Positions 1 to 12,158 of a DNA stretch of 64,000 bases are shown in pieces; within the stretch, counting starts at the first letter, position 1; each line of letters begins with the position of its first letter. The translations under genes were made by a program, and so were the position numbers. Location of the stretch: positions 17,483,752 through 17,547,751 of the forward strand of contig NC_030851.1 of NCBI RefSeq assembly GCF_000208745.1, read 5' to 3'. The notes under the pieces are model-generated. The model did no database searches. It saw only the letters and a list, made by a program, of their open reading frames with translations, and was not told the origin of the DNA. The stretch comes from Theobroma cacao. Taxonomy: Eukaryota; Streptophyta; Magnoliopsida; Malvales; Malvaceae.

Positions 1-1072
1 TTGCGATCGCTTAATATCTCCAATGTCGGCCAACATCGTTGAGATCGCCATGGCATATGGGAATCCAGTGGAAACGATGCTCCTTGATGTTATTACGTGG
101 TAGAGGGACCACGAGTTTATTTTCATTCCTTACTTGAGAGTGGCATCTCTAGGTTTTCAAACTCATATTTCTTTGCATGGTGAAAGCGAAATTTAACAGT
201 TTTTCTACAGCTCCCTTATTTTTATGGTGAAATGAATTTGAACTCCTCGAGTGCAAGGTGATTTGTGATTTATGTATGAGTTTGATTAACTTTCGATTTC
301 ATGGGAGCTTACCGAATATATTGATTTGATTAGAGTAAATTGTCAATTGATCTTAACGGCGAAATTTTCTTTATGTAAAATTGTTTTAATTCAATATTTC
401 AAATGATTGTCTTGAATAAGGTTATCGATCTGTTTTGTAGCGAAAATTTTATCTACCTTGGTTAATTTACCAATTGAAGTGTTTATAATGTGTAAGAAAT
501 CCTCGATTTTTCATATAAGGCACAAAACCCCCGTTTGAAATATATTATTTTTATAATCTTACATTTTTATATTCAACTGATCTGCTATTTGCTTGTTTCC
601 CATCTATCCCCTACTCACGGAGCCGATGATCACTGAGTCTGTGAGACTCACACTCTTTTTTTTCTCCTTTTTGTAGACAGGGATCGACCTAACGTGTAAT
701 CATCGGCATTATGGTCCACCGCAAATAGGTAAATGCATCTCATAGCATTTTATCCTGAGTCGCTCCGCTGTTAGAGGTCGACTTAGTACTTTATTTATTA
801 AGTTGTAAACGGATATTGATTTTGTTATAAGTAAATAATTGAAGAATGTGAATTTCGATGTATATTCTTGTGATTAAATGGTTTAGAGTTTGAATCGATT
901 ATTATGTTTATGGTTTAAATTATGGTATGAGAGTATATTACTTTTAGTATCAATATGGAATGGGATCATACATAGTGAACTAACGGGCATTGTGAGTAAG
1001 GCTTGTTCGGGACTTAGCGGGTCTTTCTCAGAGGTCTCGGACACCGGTAGCGAACGAGGAGGGGTCATTACA
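1..1072 (+). repeat. Right end of a long LTR (remnant or solo LTR, left end outside window)
   Basis: No coding region is supported here. The stretch ends in GGGGTCATTACA at 1,072, the style of ending (GG-TCA-T-ACA) seen at the solo LTRs later in the window. It contains a moderately GC-rich segment at about 600-780 that resembles the transcribed part of long plant LTRs. The left end lies outside the window, so a target duplication cannot be tested; the five bases after the end are GCTAT. This is inference from the terminal motif and composition. Confidence 0.35.
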
Positions 1073-1803
1073 GCTATCTTGTGTTAGTCAACTGAATGAA
1101 TATATAGTTCTTGCTGGTAGAGGAAAAGATAAACTTGTATTAATCGAAGATAGTTATTTGCTTTGGTTTCAATCCCTAAAAACCTGCACCTATATATATG
1201 GTTATAAAATAGTACTTATCCAAATTAGATAATAATCCTATCAAATATCTAGTAGTTTTTTTCCATTAAAATTATATTGGTCAAATAAAATAATCAATTT
1301 TTGTCATTTACAGGTTTTTATTGTTTGAACGTTACTTGGAAGATGTGCTTTGACTCACAAATTTCAAGTAAAACCATATTTTTTACTTATACTTACTTAG
1401 GGGAAGAAACAACCATATTTATATCAGTAGTATATATAACAACAACAATTCCGTAAGTAAAAGAGATAATAAAATAATCGAAAAGGAACCTTATAAACAA
1501 ATTGAATGGTCAAGAAAGAGTCTCCCATTTTGGTCAAGCAAAATGATCAAATTGTTACATGACTATCATATATGTCTAATGATGGTGATAGTTTCCTGTT
1601 TCTTTTGCCAATAGATTTCTTCCCATTTATTTGGTTTCTGTTGTTGTGCTATTTCCGTTGGACCTATTGTACACATAAGAAGATAAAATTTGTTTAGCGT
1701 CTAATTTTTAATAGGCTTTTAAGTTGAATTAATAAAAGATTTGTAAAGTAATCTAATTTACATACATGATTTTTTGATTTTTTCACTGGTGTTTCTTCTA
1801 GGA
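1073..1803. other. Non-coding stretch, presumed Helitron 3' tail
   Basis: AT-rich sequence between the LTR end and the RPA-like coding region. I looked for a minus-strand CTRR end with a GC hairpin and did not find a convincing one. No gene is seen. Confidence 0.3.
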
Positions 1804-2430
1804 TTAATTCCTTTGTGGTTTGTGAATCTTTTGGTGATGGAGACACTTCAATTTCAAACTTTCAATTATGAGTTGTGGGTTTTCAGTTGCTAAGGCAGGA
1901 GTAGTATTTCTCATTGTACCTTTTTTTGTTTTGTAACGAACCAAGGTTTCTTTGACAGTGTTGCAATAAAAAACCTTGAATTTCAACAATCCTTGATTAA
2001 TAGCTTTTGTTGTCAGTCCTACTTTGAATGTTCTCTCTATGTTTATCAAGGCTTTGACAAGAGCTGGAAGAATCATTTTGTTAATTTTTTTTATGGCAAC
2101 AAGCTCTGTTATGATTGCTCCAATCAACTTTTCTGCTTGCTGACCAAAGACCAACAGTTGAATTTCACCAGTTGTATCTTGTATTGTTAGCTCTAAAATC
2201 ATCCTGTTAGAAATAGATAAAAATATCATTATTGTTATGTTGTAGAATAATATTTTGTTCGTAAATTGGATGATGAAAGTTTAGTTTTCTTACATCAGTA
2301 CTGATACTTTTTCATCATGGGTTCTGCACCAAAATCTGTCAGATAAATATTTCAATCCTTTTGCACATTCATTGCATTCATTGTAGTACCATCCATTTGG
2401 TGCTTCTATACTTACTATCATTGTTGTGAC
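1804..2430 (-). pseudogene. RPA70-like protein of the Helitron, C-terminal OB-fold exons
   Basis: These exons encode the C-terminal domain of a replication protein A large-subunit homologue, the single-strand DNA-binding protein carried by many plant Helitrons. Exon 2,430-2,294 has the zinc-ribbon start, with a Cys-x2-Cys pair (CNEC) and then WCRTH as the second pair (Cys and His). A GTAAG donor follows. The next exon begins at 2,203 after a CAG acceptor and continues the OB-fold (LTIQDTTGEIQLLVFG), ending at a stop near 1,804. The upstream part of the gene is at 15.7-17.0 kb, separated by the copia insertion. The local frame is open, but the gene as a whole is broken. A host RPA1 copy is less likely because helicase and Rep remnants lie upstream on the same strand. 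Confidence 0.7.
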
Positions 2431-2648
2431 CTCAAACGTTTTATTTTATAAGAGGATGTAAATGTTATTGTTAATTTTGATAGTATGACGAATTGATTTA
2501 ATTTGATGTTATAGTTAGGAATTTATGTTTTTGCAGTTAAGAGCTGTATTTTTTCTTGAATGATTATAAGTAATCTTTGTTGCTGAAAATATAGTAGTAT
2601 AAGTAATTAGATTTTTACCAATGTTTTCCCTGGTTTTATCGCCAACAG

Positions 2649-2653
2649 GTCTC
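2649..2653. repeat. Target site duplication GTCTC, left copy (copia)
   Basis: GTCTC directly precedes the TG of the 5' LTR and recurs exactly after the 3' LTR at 15,699-15,703. Confidence 0.85.
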
Positions 2654-2900
2654 TGTTAGCTCCATTAGTTTTTGATGATAATAAAACATTCCCATTCATT
2701 TATGTCTAACCTTGTTACTTGAGTGTGCAGGATGAAAAATATATGCTAATAATAAATCAAACACTAAAAAAGGAATATCAAATTCCATAAGAATGAGGAG
2801 CTACATTTGAGCCATAAAACAGAAGCCACTTAGTTAGATAATTAAGGGAGTAAGTCAACTAAACTCAAAAGTGAAGATGGCCAGTTCAGAAACAAAACCA

Positions 2901-3100
2901 ACTTAATCGACTAAGAGATATTGTTAGTCGACTAAGTGCTTACTGCCAGAAGTCGAGTTTAGAAACAGAACTGACTTAATCGACTAAGAGGAATCGTTAG
3001 TCAACTAAGAGCTTACTGCCTGAAACTGGGATCAAAAGACAAAACTAACTTAATCGACTAAGAAGTATATTAATCAACTAAGAGCTCTCTGTCTGAAAAT
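2901..3100. repeat. Palindrome-rich minisatellite in the 5' LTR (three units of about 73 bp)
   Basis: Units start with ACTTAATCGACTAAG at 2,901, 2,974 and 3,048. Each unit carries two variants of the palindrome CTTAGTCGACTAAG. The same array occurs in the 3' LTR at 14,747-14,945. It lies about 100-300 bp upstream of the TATA box, so it could act as an upstream promoter element, but that role is inferred. Confidence 0.8.
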
Positions 3101-3200
3101 TTGAATTTGAACTAGAGGATAGATTAACGGATAGAACCAACTCCAAACTATTTCCAACGATCAGAATCTGTCAAACATCCATTAAAGTTGAATTTTCAAG

Positions 3201-3210
3201 TATAAAAGGG
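3201..3210 (+). promoter_or_regulatory. TATA box of the copia 5' LTR
   Basis: TATAAAAGGG, conserved at the same place in the 3' LTR. It would start transcription within the LTR, giving an R region that covers the right part. Confidence 0.65.
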
Positions 3211-3850
3211 ACTCCCAACAGCTAAGAAACATATCCAAGGCTTCCAAGATAAAAAAAAGAGCTCAAATATTGCAAAAACCTTCAGCATACTTTCTGCACT
3301 TCACTCTTATACTTGTAAAAGATTTAAGCACTTCACTTTGTACCACTTAGATCAAGTTAGTGATCATAGGTACACCTTTATTTCTCTTCTCCTTGCTTAC
3401 TTAGAGTGTGCGAGGCACTCTAAGGGGGTTAATCAAGCTTGGGATTGCCTGATTGAGTGTGTAGGTTCTAACTTAGCCTTAGAAAAGTTAGTTTTGGGTT
3501 TTGGTTGATCCCGTGAAAAACCATTGTAAAGGTTGTGGCTGATCTTGCTAAAAGCCATTGTAAAGCTTGGTGGGAGCTTGGGAATTCCACCGTTTTTAGT
3601 GATTTGATTTCGAAAATCCTTAGTTGAACAATTAAGGTAGTTGATATAGGTTTTTGACTAAACCAATCTAAATTCTGGTGCATTGTTTGTTCTATTTTTG
3701 TTTTTATTTTCATTATTTCTTAAATTATTCCCTTATCTTGCTTCAGATTTCTCATTGTTAATTTTCAACTTGCTCAAAATTAGTGGTCAATTTAGTAAGA
3801 GCCAAAAAGTGCTATTCACCCCCTAAGCACATTTACTTGGGACCAACAAG

Positions 3851-3863
3851 TGGTATCAGAGCC
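3851..3863 (+). other. Primer-binding site, complementary to initiator tRNA-Met
   Basis: TGGTATCAGAGCC lies two bases after the 5' LTR. This is the standard tRNA-iMet primer site of plant Ty1/copia elements. Confidence 0.9.
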
Positions 3864-3905
3864 TATCCCTTTTTCTCAAGGCTTAACATCCTAAGAGATA
3901 TCCTA

Positions 3906-5470
3906 ATGGCTCTTCAAAAGTCAATAGTTGCTGAGGGACAGTCCACAAACAGACCATCTTTGTTTGATGGCTTAAATTACCCTATTGGAGTACTAGAATG
4001 TCAATCTATATAAAAGCAATAGACTATGAGATATGGGATGTCATCACTGATGGACCCTTCACTCCTTCAACCTTAAACGTAACAACCAATGAAATGATTT
4101 CCAAGCCAAGGTCTGAATGGACTAAGGCTGAAACCAAAAAGGTCCAAACAAATTTTAAGGCAATAAACACTTTGCATTGTGCTTTAACTCCCACTGAGTT
4201 TAACAAAGTGTCAAGTTGTACCACAACTAAACAAGTATAGGACAAATTTAGGATTATACATGAAGGGACTTCACAAGTTAAGGAGTCCAAAATAGCCCTC
4301 CTAACCCACAATTATGAGATGTTTAAGATGGAACCTAGTGAAGATATCACCAGCATGCTAGATAGGTTCACAAACATTACAAATAAACTCAGTCAACTAG
4401 GCAAACCAATTCCTAAACATGAAATTGTCAAAAGACTTCTTAAAAGCCTACCCAAAAATTGGAAGCCAAAGGTGACTGCCATTCATGAAGCCAAGGACTT
4501 AAATGTTATCACCCTTGATGAAATTTGCGGAGCGCTTCTCATTCATGAGTTGGAACTTAAGGAAGAGGAAGAAGAAGACAAGAGAGAAGCAAAAGAAAAG
4601 AAGAAAAACATTACCTTGAAAGCGAGCATCTTTAAAGAAGAACTGGACAATCTATCCTGTGATGATAATAAAGAATTTGCAATGGTTGCAAGAAGATTCA
4701 GAAAGCTCATGGGACAAAGGGACAGTAGATTGGCTAAGAAAGGATATAGAAGAGATCAAGGTTCTTCATGGAGAACCTAAAATAAAAATGAGTTGAACAA
4801 AAAGGAAGAAGTTATATGCTTCGAATGCAAGAAGCCTAGACATTTCAGGTTAGAATGCCCCTTGCTGAAGGATGAAACTCCAAAGAAAAACAGAAAATCA
4901 AAAAAGGCAATGGTGGTTGCAACTTGGTTCGACAGTGATGTCTCAAGTTCTGATGCTGATGAGGAAAAGGTGGAAGAAAGAGCAAATTTATGTTTGATGG
5001 CAAGGGATGATGAATCCAAGGTATCTTCAACCCCTTGTCACATTTTTATTGATGAACTTCAAGAAGAGTATGAATGTCTTTATGATGAATTCGAAAAACT
5101 TGCTTTAAAGTATAAGACTTTAAAGAAAAAGACTACATCTCTTGAAACAGAATTAGAAAAGATTAGACATGACTTTAATTCTGTTTTTGAATAAAGAAAT
5201 ATTCTTCAAATGGAACTAGAACATTCAAAAACAGATTATGAAATTCTGAAAATGGAATTTGAAAATAGAACTGAAGCTTTACAAAAAGTAGTTGAAGAAA
5301 ATGCCGCTCTTAAAAGTTTGAGGAAAGAAGCATAAAAAAGAAACACATACTTTAGGAAAAATTATGATAATGTTTCATCTAGATGTTATATTTGTGGTAA
5401 ACTTGGACATTTATCTTATGACTATTATAGAAAAAAAAGCATGCAGAAAATAAAAAAATTTAGGTTCCAA
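3906..5470 (+). pseudogene. Copia gag (capsid and nucleocapsid), broken
   Basis: The ATG at 3,906 opens a reading frame that starts like SIRE-type gag, then shifts frame near 3,980 through what looks like one lost base in a C run. The capsid region continues from 3,998 and is interrupted by a TAG at about 4,238 and again near 4,780. The first zinc knuckle (Cys-x2-Cys-x4-His-x4-Cys, starting CFECKK) is at about 4,819-4,860. A second knuckle near 5,390 (CYICGKLGH) has lost its last Cys. A charged, coiled-coil-like stretch (about 5,050-5,330) lies between the knuckles. Gag coats the RNA and forms the particle; this copy cannot make a full protein. Confidence 0.85.
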
Positions 5471-5597
5471 AAGGATCCTGTGTAGCAGCTAACCTTTAAG
5501 GACCCATTAAGGTATGGGTACCTATCAAGAAAAACTAAAAATCTGTTTTGTAGGTTGAGCCAAACCTAAAAGACCCATGTTCAAGAGCTCAACTGAA

Positions 5598-6010
5598 GGA
5601 GAAGTAACCATGGTACATGATAAGTGGCTACTCAAGGCACATAACTGGAAATGATATGCTATTTGCTGAGCTGGACAAGAAAAAGGGAGGTACAATTTCT
5701 TTTGAAGATGACTCAAAAGGTAGAATTCATGGTATAGGAACCATTGGTAAGAACTCCCAAGCTCAAATCAGTCATGTGTTGCTGGTTAAAGGTTTGAAAC
5801 ACAATTTATTAAGCATCAGCCAATTGTGTGACAAAGGTTTTAAAGTATGCTTTGATTCAAATAAATGTGAAGTAATAGACATTAGCACCAACAAAACCTC
5901 ATTCATAGGAAAAAAAAGAAAGAACATGTATGTTATATACCTAGAAGATCTTGAGCTTAATTGTGAAACATGTCTCATAGCAAATGATGAAAATGATAGC
6001 TGGCTATAGC
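5598..6010 (+). pseudogene. Copia aspartic protease and start of the pre-integrase domain
   Basis: The Ty1/copia protease, which cleaves the polyprotein, normally has an Asp-Ser-Gly catalytic motif. Here the matching place at 5,620-5,628 reads Ile-Ser-Gly, so the catalytic Asp is gone. The downstream part is well preserved, including HNLLSISQLCDKGF, the usual link to the GAG-pre-integrase domain. A TAG at about 6,007 interrupts the frame just before the HRRLRHVS part of that domain. Confidence 0.85.
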
Positions 6011-7000
6011 ATAGGAGGCTTAGACATGTGAGCAAGCATACCATCTCAAAATTGATAAAAAAAAAATCTGGTTATTGGATTGCCCAAACTTAAATTTGAG
6101 AATGATCATATTTGTGATGCTTGCCAACTAGGTAAACAGGTTAGAACATTCTTCAAAACTAAGAAGATTGACTCAACTTCTAGACCTCTAAAACTGCTGC
6201 ACATTGATTTATTTGGACCAATTAGTACAACTAGCCTAAGAGGTAAATCATATGGGTTTGTGATAGTTGATGACTATTCTAGGTATACTTGGGTTTACTT
6301 TTTTGCTCATAAGAATGATGCTCTACCTGCATTTATAAATCATTGTAGGAAGGTTGAAAATGAAAAAGGACTTGTCATAGTTAGTATTAAGAGTGATCAT
6401 GGAGGTGAGTTTGAGGGAGATGAGATTGAAATTTTTGTAAAGAAAAGAGGTTGGATCATAATTTTTCAGAACCTAGAACACCTCAACAAAATGGGGTGGT
6501 TGAAAGGAAAAATCGAACCTTAAAAGAAATGGCCTGAACCATGCTATGTGAAAACAATCTACCAAAGTACTTTTGGGCAGAAGTTGTCAACACAGTAGCT
6601 TACATTCTTAATAGAGTCTCAATAAGGGCCATGATATCAAAAACCCCATATGAACTATACAAAGGTAGGAAACCAAACATCTTTCACCTTAGAAATTTTG
6701 GCTGCAAATGCTTTGTGTTGAACAATGAAAAACATCATCTAGGAAAGTTTGATGCTAAGAGTGATGAGGCTATATTTCTAGGATATGAATTAAACTCAAA
6801 AGCTTATAGAGTCTTTAACAAAAGATCTTTAACAGTTGAAGAGTCTATCCATGTAGTTTTTGATGAATCTAATGCCTTGCAAAAGGAAATTTCAGCTGAT
6901 GAAAATGATATAGATGACCTTGAAAGACAAATGGAAGAAATAAGCTTAATGATAAGAAAAACAGTGAAAAAAATTCCATAAGAAGTGAAACAGAACCTCC
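6010..7000 (+). pseudogene. Copia integrase, frameshifted
   Basis: The pre-integrase zinc residues (CDACQLGK) are near 6,115. The first two catalytic acidic residues are in HIDLFGP (about 6,199) and KSDHGGEF (about 6,390). A frameshift near 6,450-6,470 moves the third catalytic region (QQNGVVERKNR, about 6,485-6,515) into another frame, and a TGA stops it near 6,535. A further open segment (6,541-6,981) gives the C-terminal part, with typical RTPYELYKGRKP-type residues. Integrase inserts the cDNA; this copy is inactive. Confidence 0.85.
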
Positions 7001-7217
7001 ACATTTAGAAACCTTGCAACAGACTGAAAATCAACACAATGATCTTTTAAAGGGTTGGAGGTATATCAAGGATCATCCACAAGACCAAATCATAGGTGAT
7101 ATTTCACAAGGAGTTAAAACTAGGAAAGGAACTAGAGAAACATGTGAATTCACAACTTTCATCTCATAAATTGAGCCTAAAAGCTTTGAAGAGGCAGAAA
7201 AAGAAGAAAGCTAGATA

Positions 7218-8329
7218 TTGGCCATGCAAGAAGAGCTTGATCAATTTGAGAGAAACAGAGTATGGACACTAGGTTCTAGGCCATTAAATTATCCCATTGT
7301 AGGCACAAAATGGGTGTTTAGAAATAAGATAGATGAGCAAGGCTATGTTATTAGAAACAAAGCTAGGTTAGTGGCTCAAGGTTATAACCAAGAGGAAGGA
7401 ATTGACTATGATGAAACTTTTCCCTTGTTTCTAGGATAGAAGCTATAAGATTGTTGCTGGTATTTGGATGTTTCATGAACTTCAAATTATTCCAAATGGA
7501 TGTGAAAAGTGCCTTTTTAAATGGTTTCATCCAGAAGGAAGTTTATGTTAAACAACCCCTTGGATTTGAAGACTTTGAAAAGCCTGATTATGTCTTCAAA
7601 CTGTATAAGGCTTTATATGGATTGAAACAAGCTTCTAGAGCTTGGTATGAGAGGCTTTCAAAGTTTCTAGTTGAAAAAGGGTATGTTAGAGGAAACATTG
7701 ATACAACATTGTTTATGAAAAAATGCTTGAATGATTTAATTGTTGCTTAAATCTATGTGGATGATATTGTGTTTGGTGCTACTAATGAGGCTTTGTGCAA
7801 GAACTTTGCTGAAGAGATGCAGGGTGAATTCAAAATGAGATTGATGGGTGAGCTGAAATTCTTTCTTGGCCTTCAAATCAAACAAAGTGAGGAAGGAATC
7901 TTCATCAGCCAAGAAAGATACATTCACGACATACTGAAAAAGTTTGACATGTTGAACCTAAAATCAATTAGCGTACTAATGAGTCCATCCACAAAACTTG
8001 ATGCTGATGAAAAAGGAAAAAGTGTTGATCAAATGCTCTATAGAGGTATGATTGGATCATTACTTTACTTAACAGCTAGCAGGCCTGATATTCAATTCAG
8101 TGTATGCTTGTGTGCACGGTTTCAATCACAACCCAAAGAATCACACTTGATAGCTATTAAAAGAATCTTTAGATACGTCTTAGATACACAAACTTTAGGA
8201 ATATGGTATCATAGAGAGTCATCCTTTAGTTTTATTGGATATTCAGATGTAGACTTTGCTGGAAGCAAAACGGATAGAAAGAGTACTAGTGGAACTTGTC
8301 AATTTCTAGGAAGTATGCTTGTGTCCTAG
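7218..8329 (+). pseudogene. Copia reverse transcriptase, interrupted by stops
   Basis: The start has the typical GTKWVFRNK and ARLVAQGY motifs. A frame break near 7,435 lies before FQMDVKSAFLNG, the first catalytic Asp region. The YVDD catalytic motif is intact at 7,754-7,765 but follows a TAA at 7,748. After it come the MGELKFFLGLQI thumb and the linker to RNase H. Three open segments give almost the full length of a plant copia RT. Confidence 0.9.
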
Positions 8330-8704
8330 TCAAGTAAGAAATAGAATTCTATTGCACTCTCCACAGCTGAAGCTGAATATATTTCTTTAGGTAGTTGCTG
8401 TGCTCAGATTTTGTGGATTAAACAATAATTAAAAAACTTTGGAGTAACAATGCATAATGTACCAATATTTTGTGATAACATAAGTGCCATCAACATCTCA
8501 AAAACTCCTGTCCACCACTTTAGGACCAAACATATTGAAATTAGACATCACTTTATTAGAGACCATGTGATGAAAGGAGACATTAAGATTGAATTTGTTA
8601 ACACTTTACAACAATTAGCTGATATATTCACCAAGCCCCTGAATGAGGAAAGATTTTGTGAAATTAGGAGAAATCTAGGATTGATTAATGTACAGGAGCT
8701 TTAG
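8330..8704 (+). pseudogene. Copia RNase H, interrupted by stops
   Basis: This continues the RT polyprotein. Motifs seen are STAEAEYISL (about 8,360), CDNISAI (about 8,470), RTKHIEIRHHFIRD (about 8,525) and the C-terminal LADIFTKPL (about 8,620). Stops lie near 8,328, 8,343 and 8,427. The ORF ends at 8,704, the normal end of copia pol. Confidence 0.88.
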
Positions 8705-9102
8705 GAAATTTGTGAAATTTTAATTCATAAGACAGTAGGTACTTAGTTGATTAAGAGAATCGCTTAATCAACTAAGAGCATTCTGTTTCCTTAAATAATA
8801 AGACTCAGTCTAATAGAATGAATAAAATAAAAAAAAGAAATAGAGACAGCCTACTGAGTGAAGAAAAAGAGGGAAAAATTGCTTAACTAAAAAAAATAAA
8901 AATGAGAGGCAAATTTTTGAATTTTGAAGAGGGGGTTACCAACCATATTTAAAGAGGGAGAGACTGACAATTTTTGAGAAAAATTAAGCTCTCTTAACTC
9001 ATTCTTTCTGCATTTTCTCTCATTTGAAACTGACCCTTTTGAAATTGAAATCCTTCATTCTCAAACTCACGAAACCCTAAACCTAAATTGCTCAAAACCA
9101 AA
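8705..9102 (+). other. Spacer between pol and the 3' ORF of the copia element
   Basis: Non-coding. It contains two more variants of the TTAGTCGACTAA palindrome at about 8,740-8,780, the same motif that is repeated in the LTRs, followed by an A-rich leader to the 3' ORF. I see no gene. Confidence 0.5.
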
Positions 9103-9291
9103 ATGGCTAAAACCACATTAACCAATAGTGCTTTGGAAAAGAAAAAGGGAAAACGACCAATGGAAGAGAGTCCACTGGTAGAAATTTAGAAGAAGAAGAA
9201 ACGAGTTATGTCCGCTTCTGTGGTTGAGAAAATTGGGAAAAAGCAAACAGAGAAGGAACACAAATCAAAGAAAAAGAAAGAAAAAGGAAAA
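9103..9291 (+). pseudogene. Extra 3' ORF of the copia element, N-terminal part
   Basis: An ATG at 9,103 opens a very Lys-rich, basic segment that looks like a nuclear or nucleic-acid-binding tail. A TAG lies in frame near 9,187. The frame runs into the solo LTR insertion at 9,297 and resumes in the same frame at 12,154-12,159 if that LTR and one target copy are removed. The product is described under the second part. Confidence 0.6.
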
Positions 9292-9296
9292 CCCTA
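9292..9296. repeat. Target site duplication CCCTA, left copy
   Basis: CCCTA precedes TGTCACGACC and recurs exactly at 12,154-12,158, flanking the solo LTR. Confidence 0.85.
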
Positions 9297-12153
9297 TGTC
9301 ACGACCCAATTTCCCGGGCCATGACCGGCACATGAGCTCAATGAGCATAGCTCACTAAGCCCAAGCAAGCCTATCCATTTACCTTTGCTTAACAAATTTA
9401 TCATATCATGCATACACACACACCTTTTTCCGGGTGTGAACATAGCCAAAACACAATGGCATTATCGATAATAATATACATGCACTATACCAGTCATGTA
9501 TTTAGCAATTTACATTGCATACACATATTCACATTGTTAGATTGTATTCACAATACAAAAGGACCCATGACTTCCAGCGGAGACATTTACAATAAAAGGG
9601 ATTACTATCGAATGCCAGACACATACCCAGGAGATGCACTACGGGGACTCCTCGATCTAGGGTCCAACAGTCACCTGATCTGAAAACATGAATTTTTATA
9701 AAACGTGAGTACAATACTCAGTGAGTGAACAAGGAAGGGAACAAGCAACAATTAGGGAGAATTTAAAATCATGAAGCACTTGTTTCAAAACAATGCAATT
9801 TAGTTCATTCCTATTTAAAACCCCTCCAAACCCGAGAGTTTCTCGCTACAGCGAGCATGAATTTCGCTGCAGTGAAAACAGAGCAACAAGAGAAACATTT
9901 TTTCTCACTCAACAAAAAGCCATCCTGCTAAACTAATAAAATCAACCTAAAATTCATGAAAATTCTCAAAGTACAATGTGTCAACTTTCATGTACATTAC
10001 AACCATAAATCATTGTCCATCAATTTGCTATATCACACATATTTACATATGTATATATATATATATATATATACATACCCATCATAATCATCTCACCAAC
10101 CCATTACCACCATCACCGACTCATCATCATCATCACCAGCTCATGTGCACTCCCTACTCGCACATGGCTGGGTCATCACCGAGTTATGCACACTCCCTAC
10201 TCGCACATAACCGGGTCATCACCGGGTTATGCGCACTCCCTACTCGCACATAACCGGGTCATCACCGGGTTATGCGCACTCCCTACTCGCACATAACCGG
10301 GTCATCCTCGGCTTATGCGCACTCCCTACTCGCACATAGCCGAGTCAACATAATTACACAACATTATATTCAAGCATATATGTATATCAACATAATGCAG
10401 CCACATAGAAATCCATAATAACCACATTTCATAACATAAACCTTTTCTCAAAAGCTTGTTCCCAAGGCATTCATTTTCATGAAAAATTGCATAAAATCAT
10501 TCAAACACTTTGTTCAAAACAGTCATATTCCCAAAACAATTTTGATAGGCAGTCCACTCACAGGTGTCGAAAATCCGGATTCCGGGTGAACTCTGACTAA
10601 TAGTCCTCAGGCGTAATTCCTTTGCCTTTTCCGGACGTCTCACCACCTTGACAAATAACAAAGTCGAGGAATTTACTATATTGTCCCTAAATTGATATAA
10701 ATTAATTTAAACTACTAATGCTTGATATGTAAATGCAAAAATATGTCCGATTACCGCTTAATCACGGTATCGATTAAATTCGACCGATCACCCGATTAAT
10801 CGGCGATTGTGTCCAAATCACCTCCAAATTAATTCATTTCTCCTCTAATACCTTAATTTACCACATACATTTAAATAAAGCCAAATTCAGCATTAGAACC
10901 CTCACAATTCCTTATAGAAAAAATTTGGTCATTTGGTGTACTAGCATCGAATTTTTTTCTACATAACCGTTTCACCTTACTTCATCATTTTCCATGCCAT
11001 TTTCCTTGAAATAAAAACAATCCCCCATTGATATTCAGCCCTCATGGTTCGGCCAACAAGGAACCCTAGAGAAATTGAATATTTCTTTTGTGTTTTTGTT
11101 CATAACCATGCTTAACTATCCCTAAACACTAACATAGTCTAAAATCAAATTATTCCAACAACAATTCCTCTTCCATACCCATTTTTCAGAATTGAATTCA
11201 TCATGATAACTCAATATTCAACCATGGAAATCAAGAACAAAAGCATGGGTAAGCTAGGTATCAAGGAGAATTAAAGAAATTTTAACTTACCTAGCTTGTT
11301 TCCTTGATTTCTTCACTTTTTCTTTGAATTTCCACCTAGGTTTTCTTGTTTTTCCTTTTGTTCTTCCTTTTTTCTTGTTGCTGGATGCCTAGGCCGAATA
11401 TGGTGAGGGAATTGGGGATTTAATGGGCTGATTTCTATAGAAAATAATAAAATAATCAAGCATGCCATGTGTCACATGCTTATTGGCCCAATTTTTAACT
11501 TTTTGACTTTTTCTTCTTAATTTTCCACCACAAATATTCTGGTATTTATCCAATCCTACCACAATTAAAATCCCTTGGTCTTGACAAGTGCTGGGGTGAA
11601 AATTTTACCGATTTGCCCCTGGGGTGAAAAAATTACTATTTTGCCCTTTTACTCCGAAATGTACCGGAATCTCATTATTTCTACTTTTCAACCTAAAATA
11701 ACACTAATATTGATCAATATTAACCAAATGGGGCAAAAATTGTTTAAAAAAATTTTCGTTTAGTCCTTTAGTGGCAAAATTACCATTTTGCCCTTGTGCT
11801 CCATAAATACCGAGAATCACAATTTTTCACTGCTAAACATCATTTTATACTCCAATAATCATAATTATATCTCATATAATTATTCTTGGTCAAATGTGAT
11901 CAAATCTTGGCTAAAAATCTCCATTTTATCATCAAATGGTAAAATGACCGTTTTGTCCCTAATCGATCAATTTTTTTGATGGACTCCAAACTGGACCTTG
12001 AACTCCGAATCACTATTCTAAGCCATTCTGTGGGTTTAAAAATTTTCAAATTTCTCTTAGAATTTCTATTTGAACTAGTTCAAGGCTAGATTTAACTTAG
12101 TTGTACCACTCGGTACAATACCGTCTTTTAATGGAGCTTGACAAGGTCTCACA
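9297..12153 (-). mobile_element. Solo LTR (2,857 bp) inside the copia 3' ORF
   Basis: It starts TGTCACGACC and ends GGTCTCACA, with a perfect CCCTA duplication and no internal domain, so it is a solo LTR left by recombination. The reverse direction (starting TGTGAGACC) is taken as sense because related copies in that direction carry TATA boxes. It holds an AT microsatellite (about 10,048-10,073) and a 43-bp minisatellite. Long LTRs of this kind usually belong to Ty3/gypsy elements, but no internal gene in the window proves the superfamily. Confidence 0.88.
10149..10347. repeat. 43-bp minisatellite, five units, in the solo LTR
   Basis: Units begin with ACTCCCTACTCGCACAT at 10,149, 10,192, 10,235, 10,278 and 10,321. 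Each unit holds near-palindromic halves (ATAACCGGGT and ACCGGGTTAT). Confidence 0.85.
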
Positions 12154-12158
12154 CCCTA
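12154..12158. repeat. Target site duplication CCCTA, right copy
   Basis: Exact match to 9,292-9,296. Confidence 0.85.

Larger units (their letters stand above)
2654..3848 (+). repeat. 5' LTR of the copia element
   Basis: Begins TGTTAGCTCC and ends ACCAACA two bases before the primer site. Aligns along its whole length with 14,502-15,698 with scattered substitutions and very small indels. Contains a palindrome-rich minisatellite and a TATA box. Confidence 0.9.

Noticed and set aside
9978..10253. Small secreted-protein-like open frame
   Set aside because: It runs through an AT microsatellite and the 43-bp minisatellite of the solo LTR.
10149..10347. CRISPR-like array
   Set aside because: Units are contiguous with no unique spacers, in a plant LTR; it is a minisatellite.
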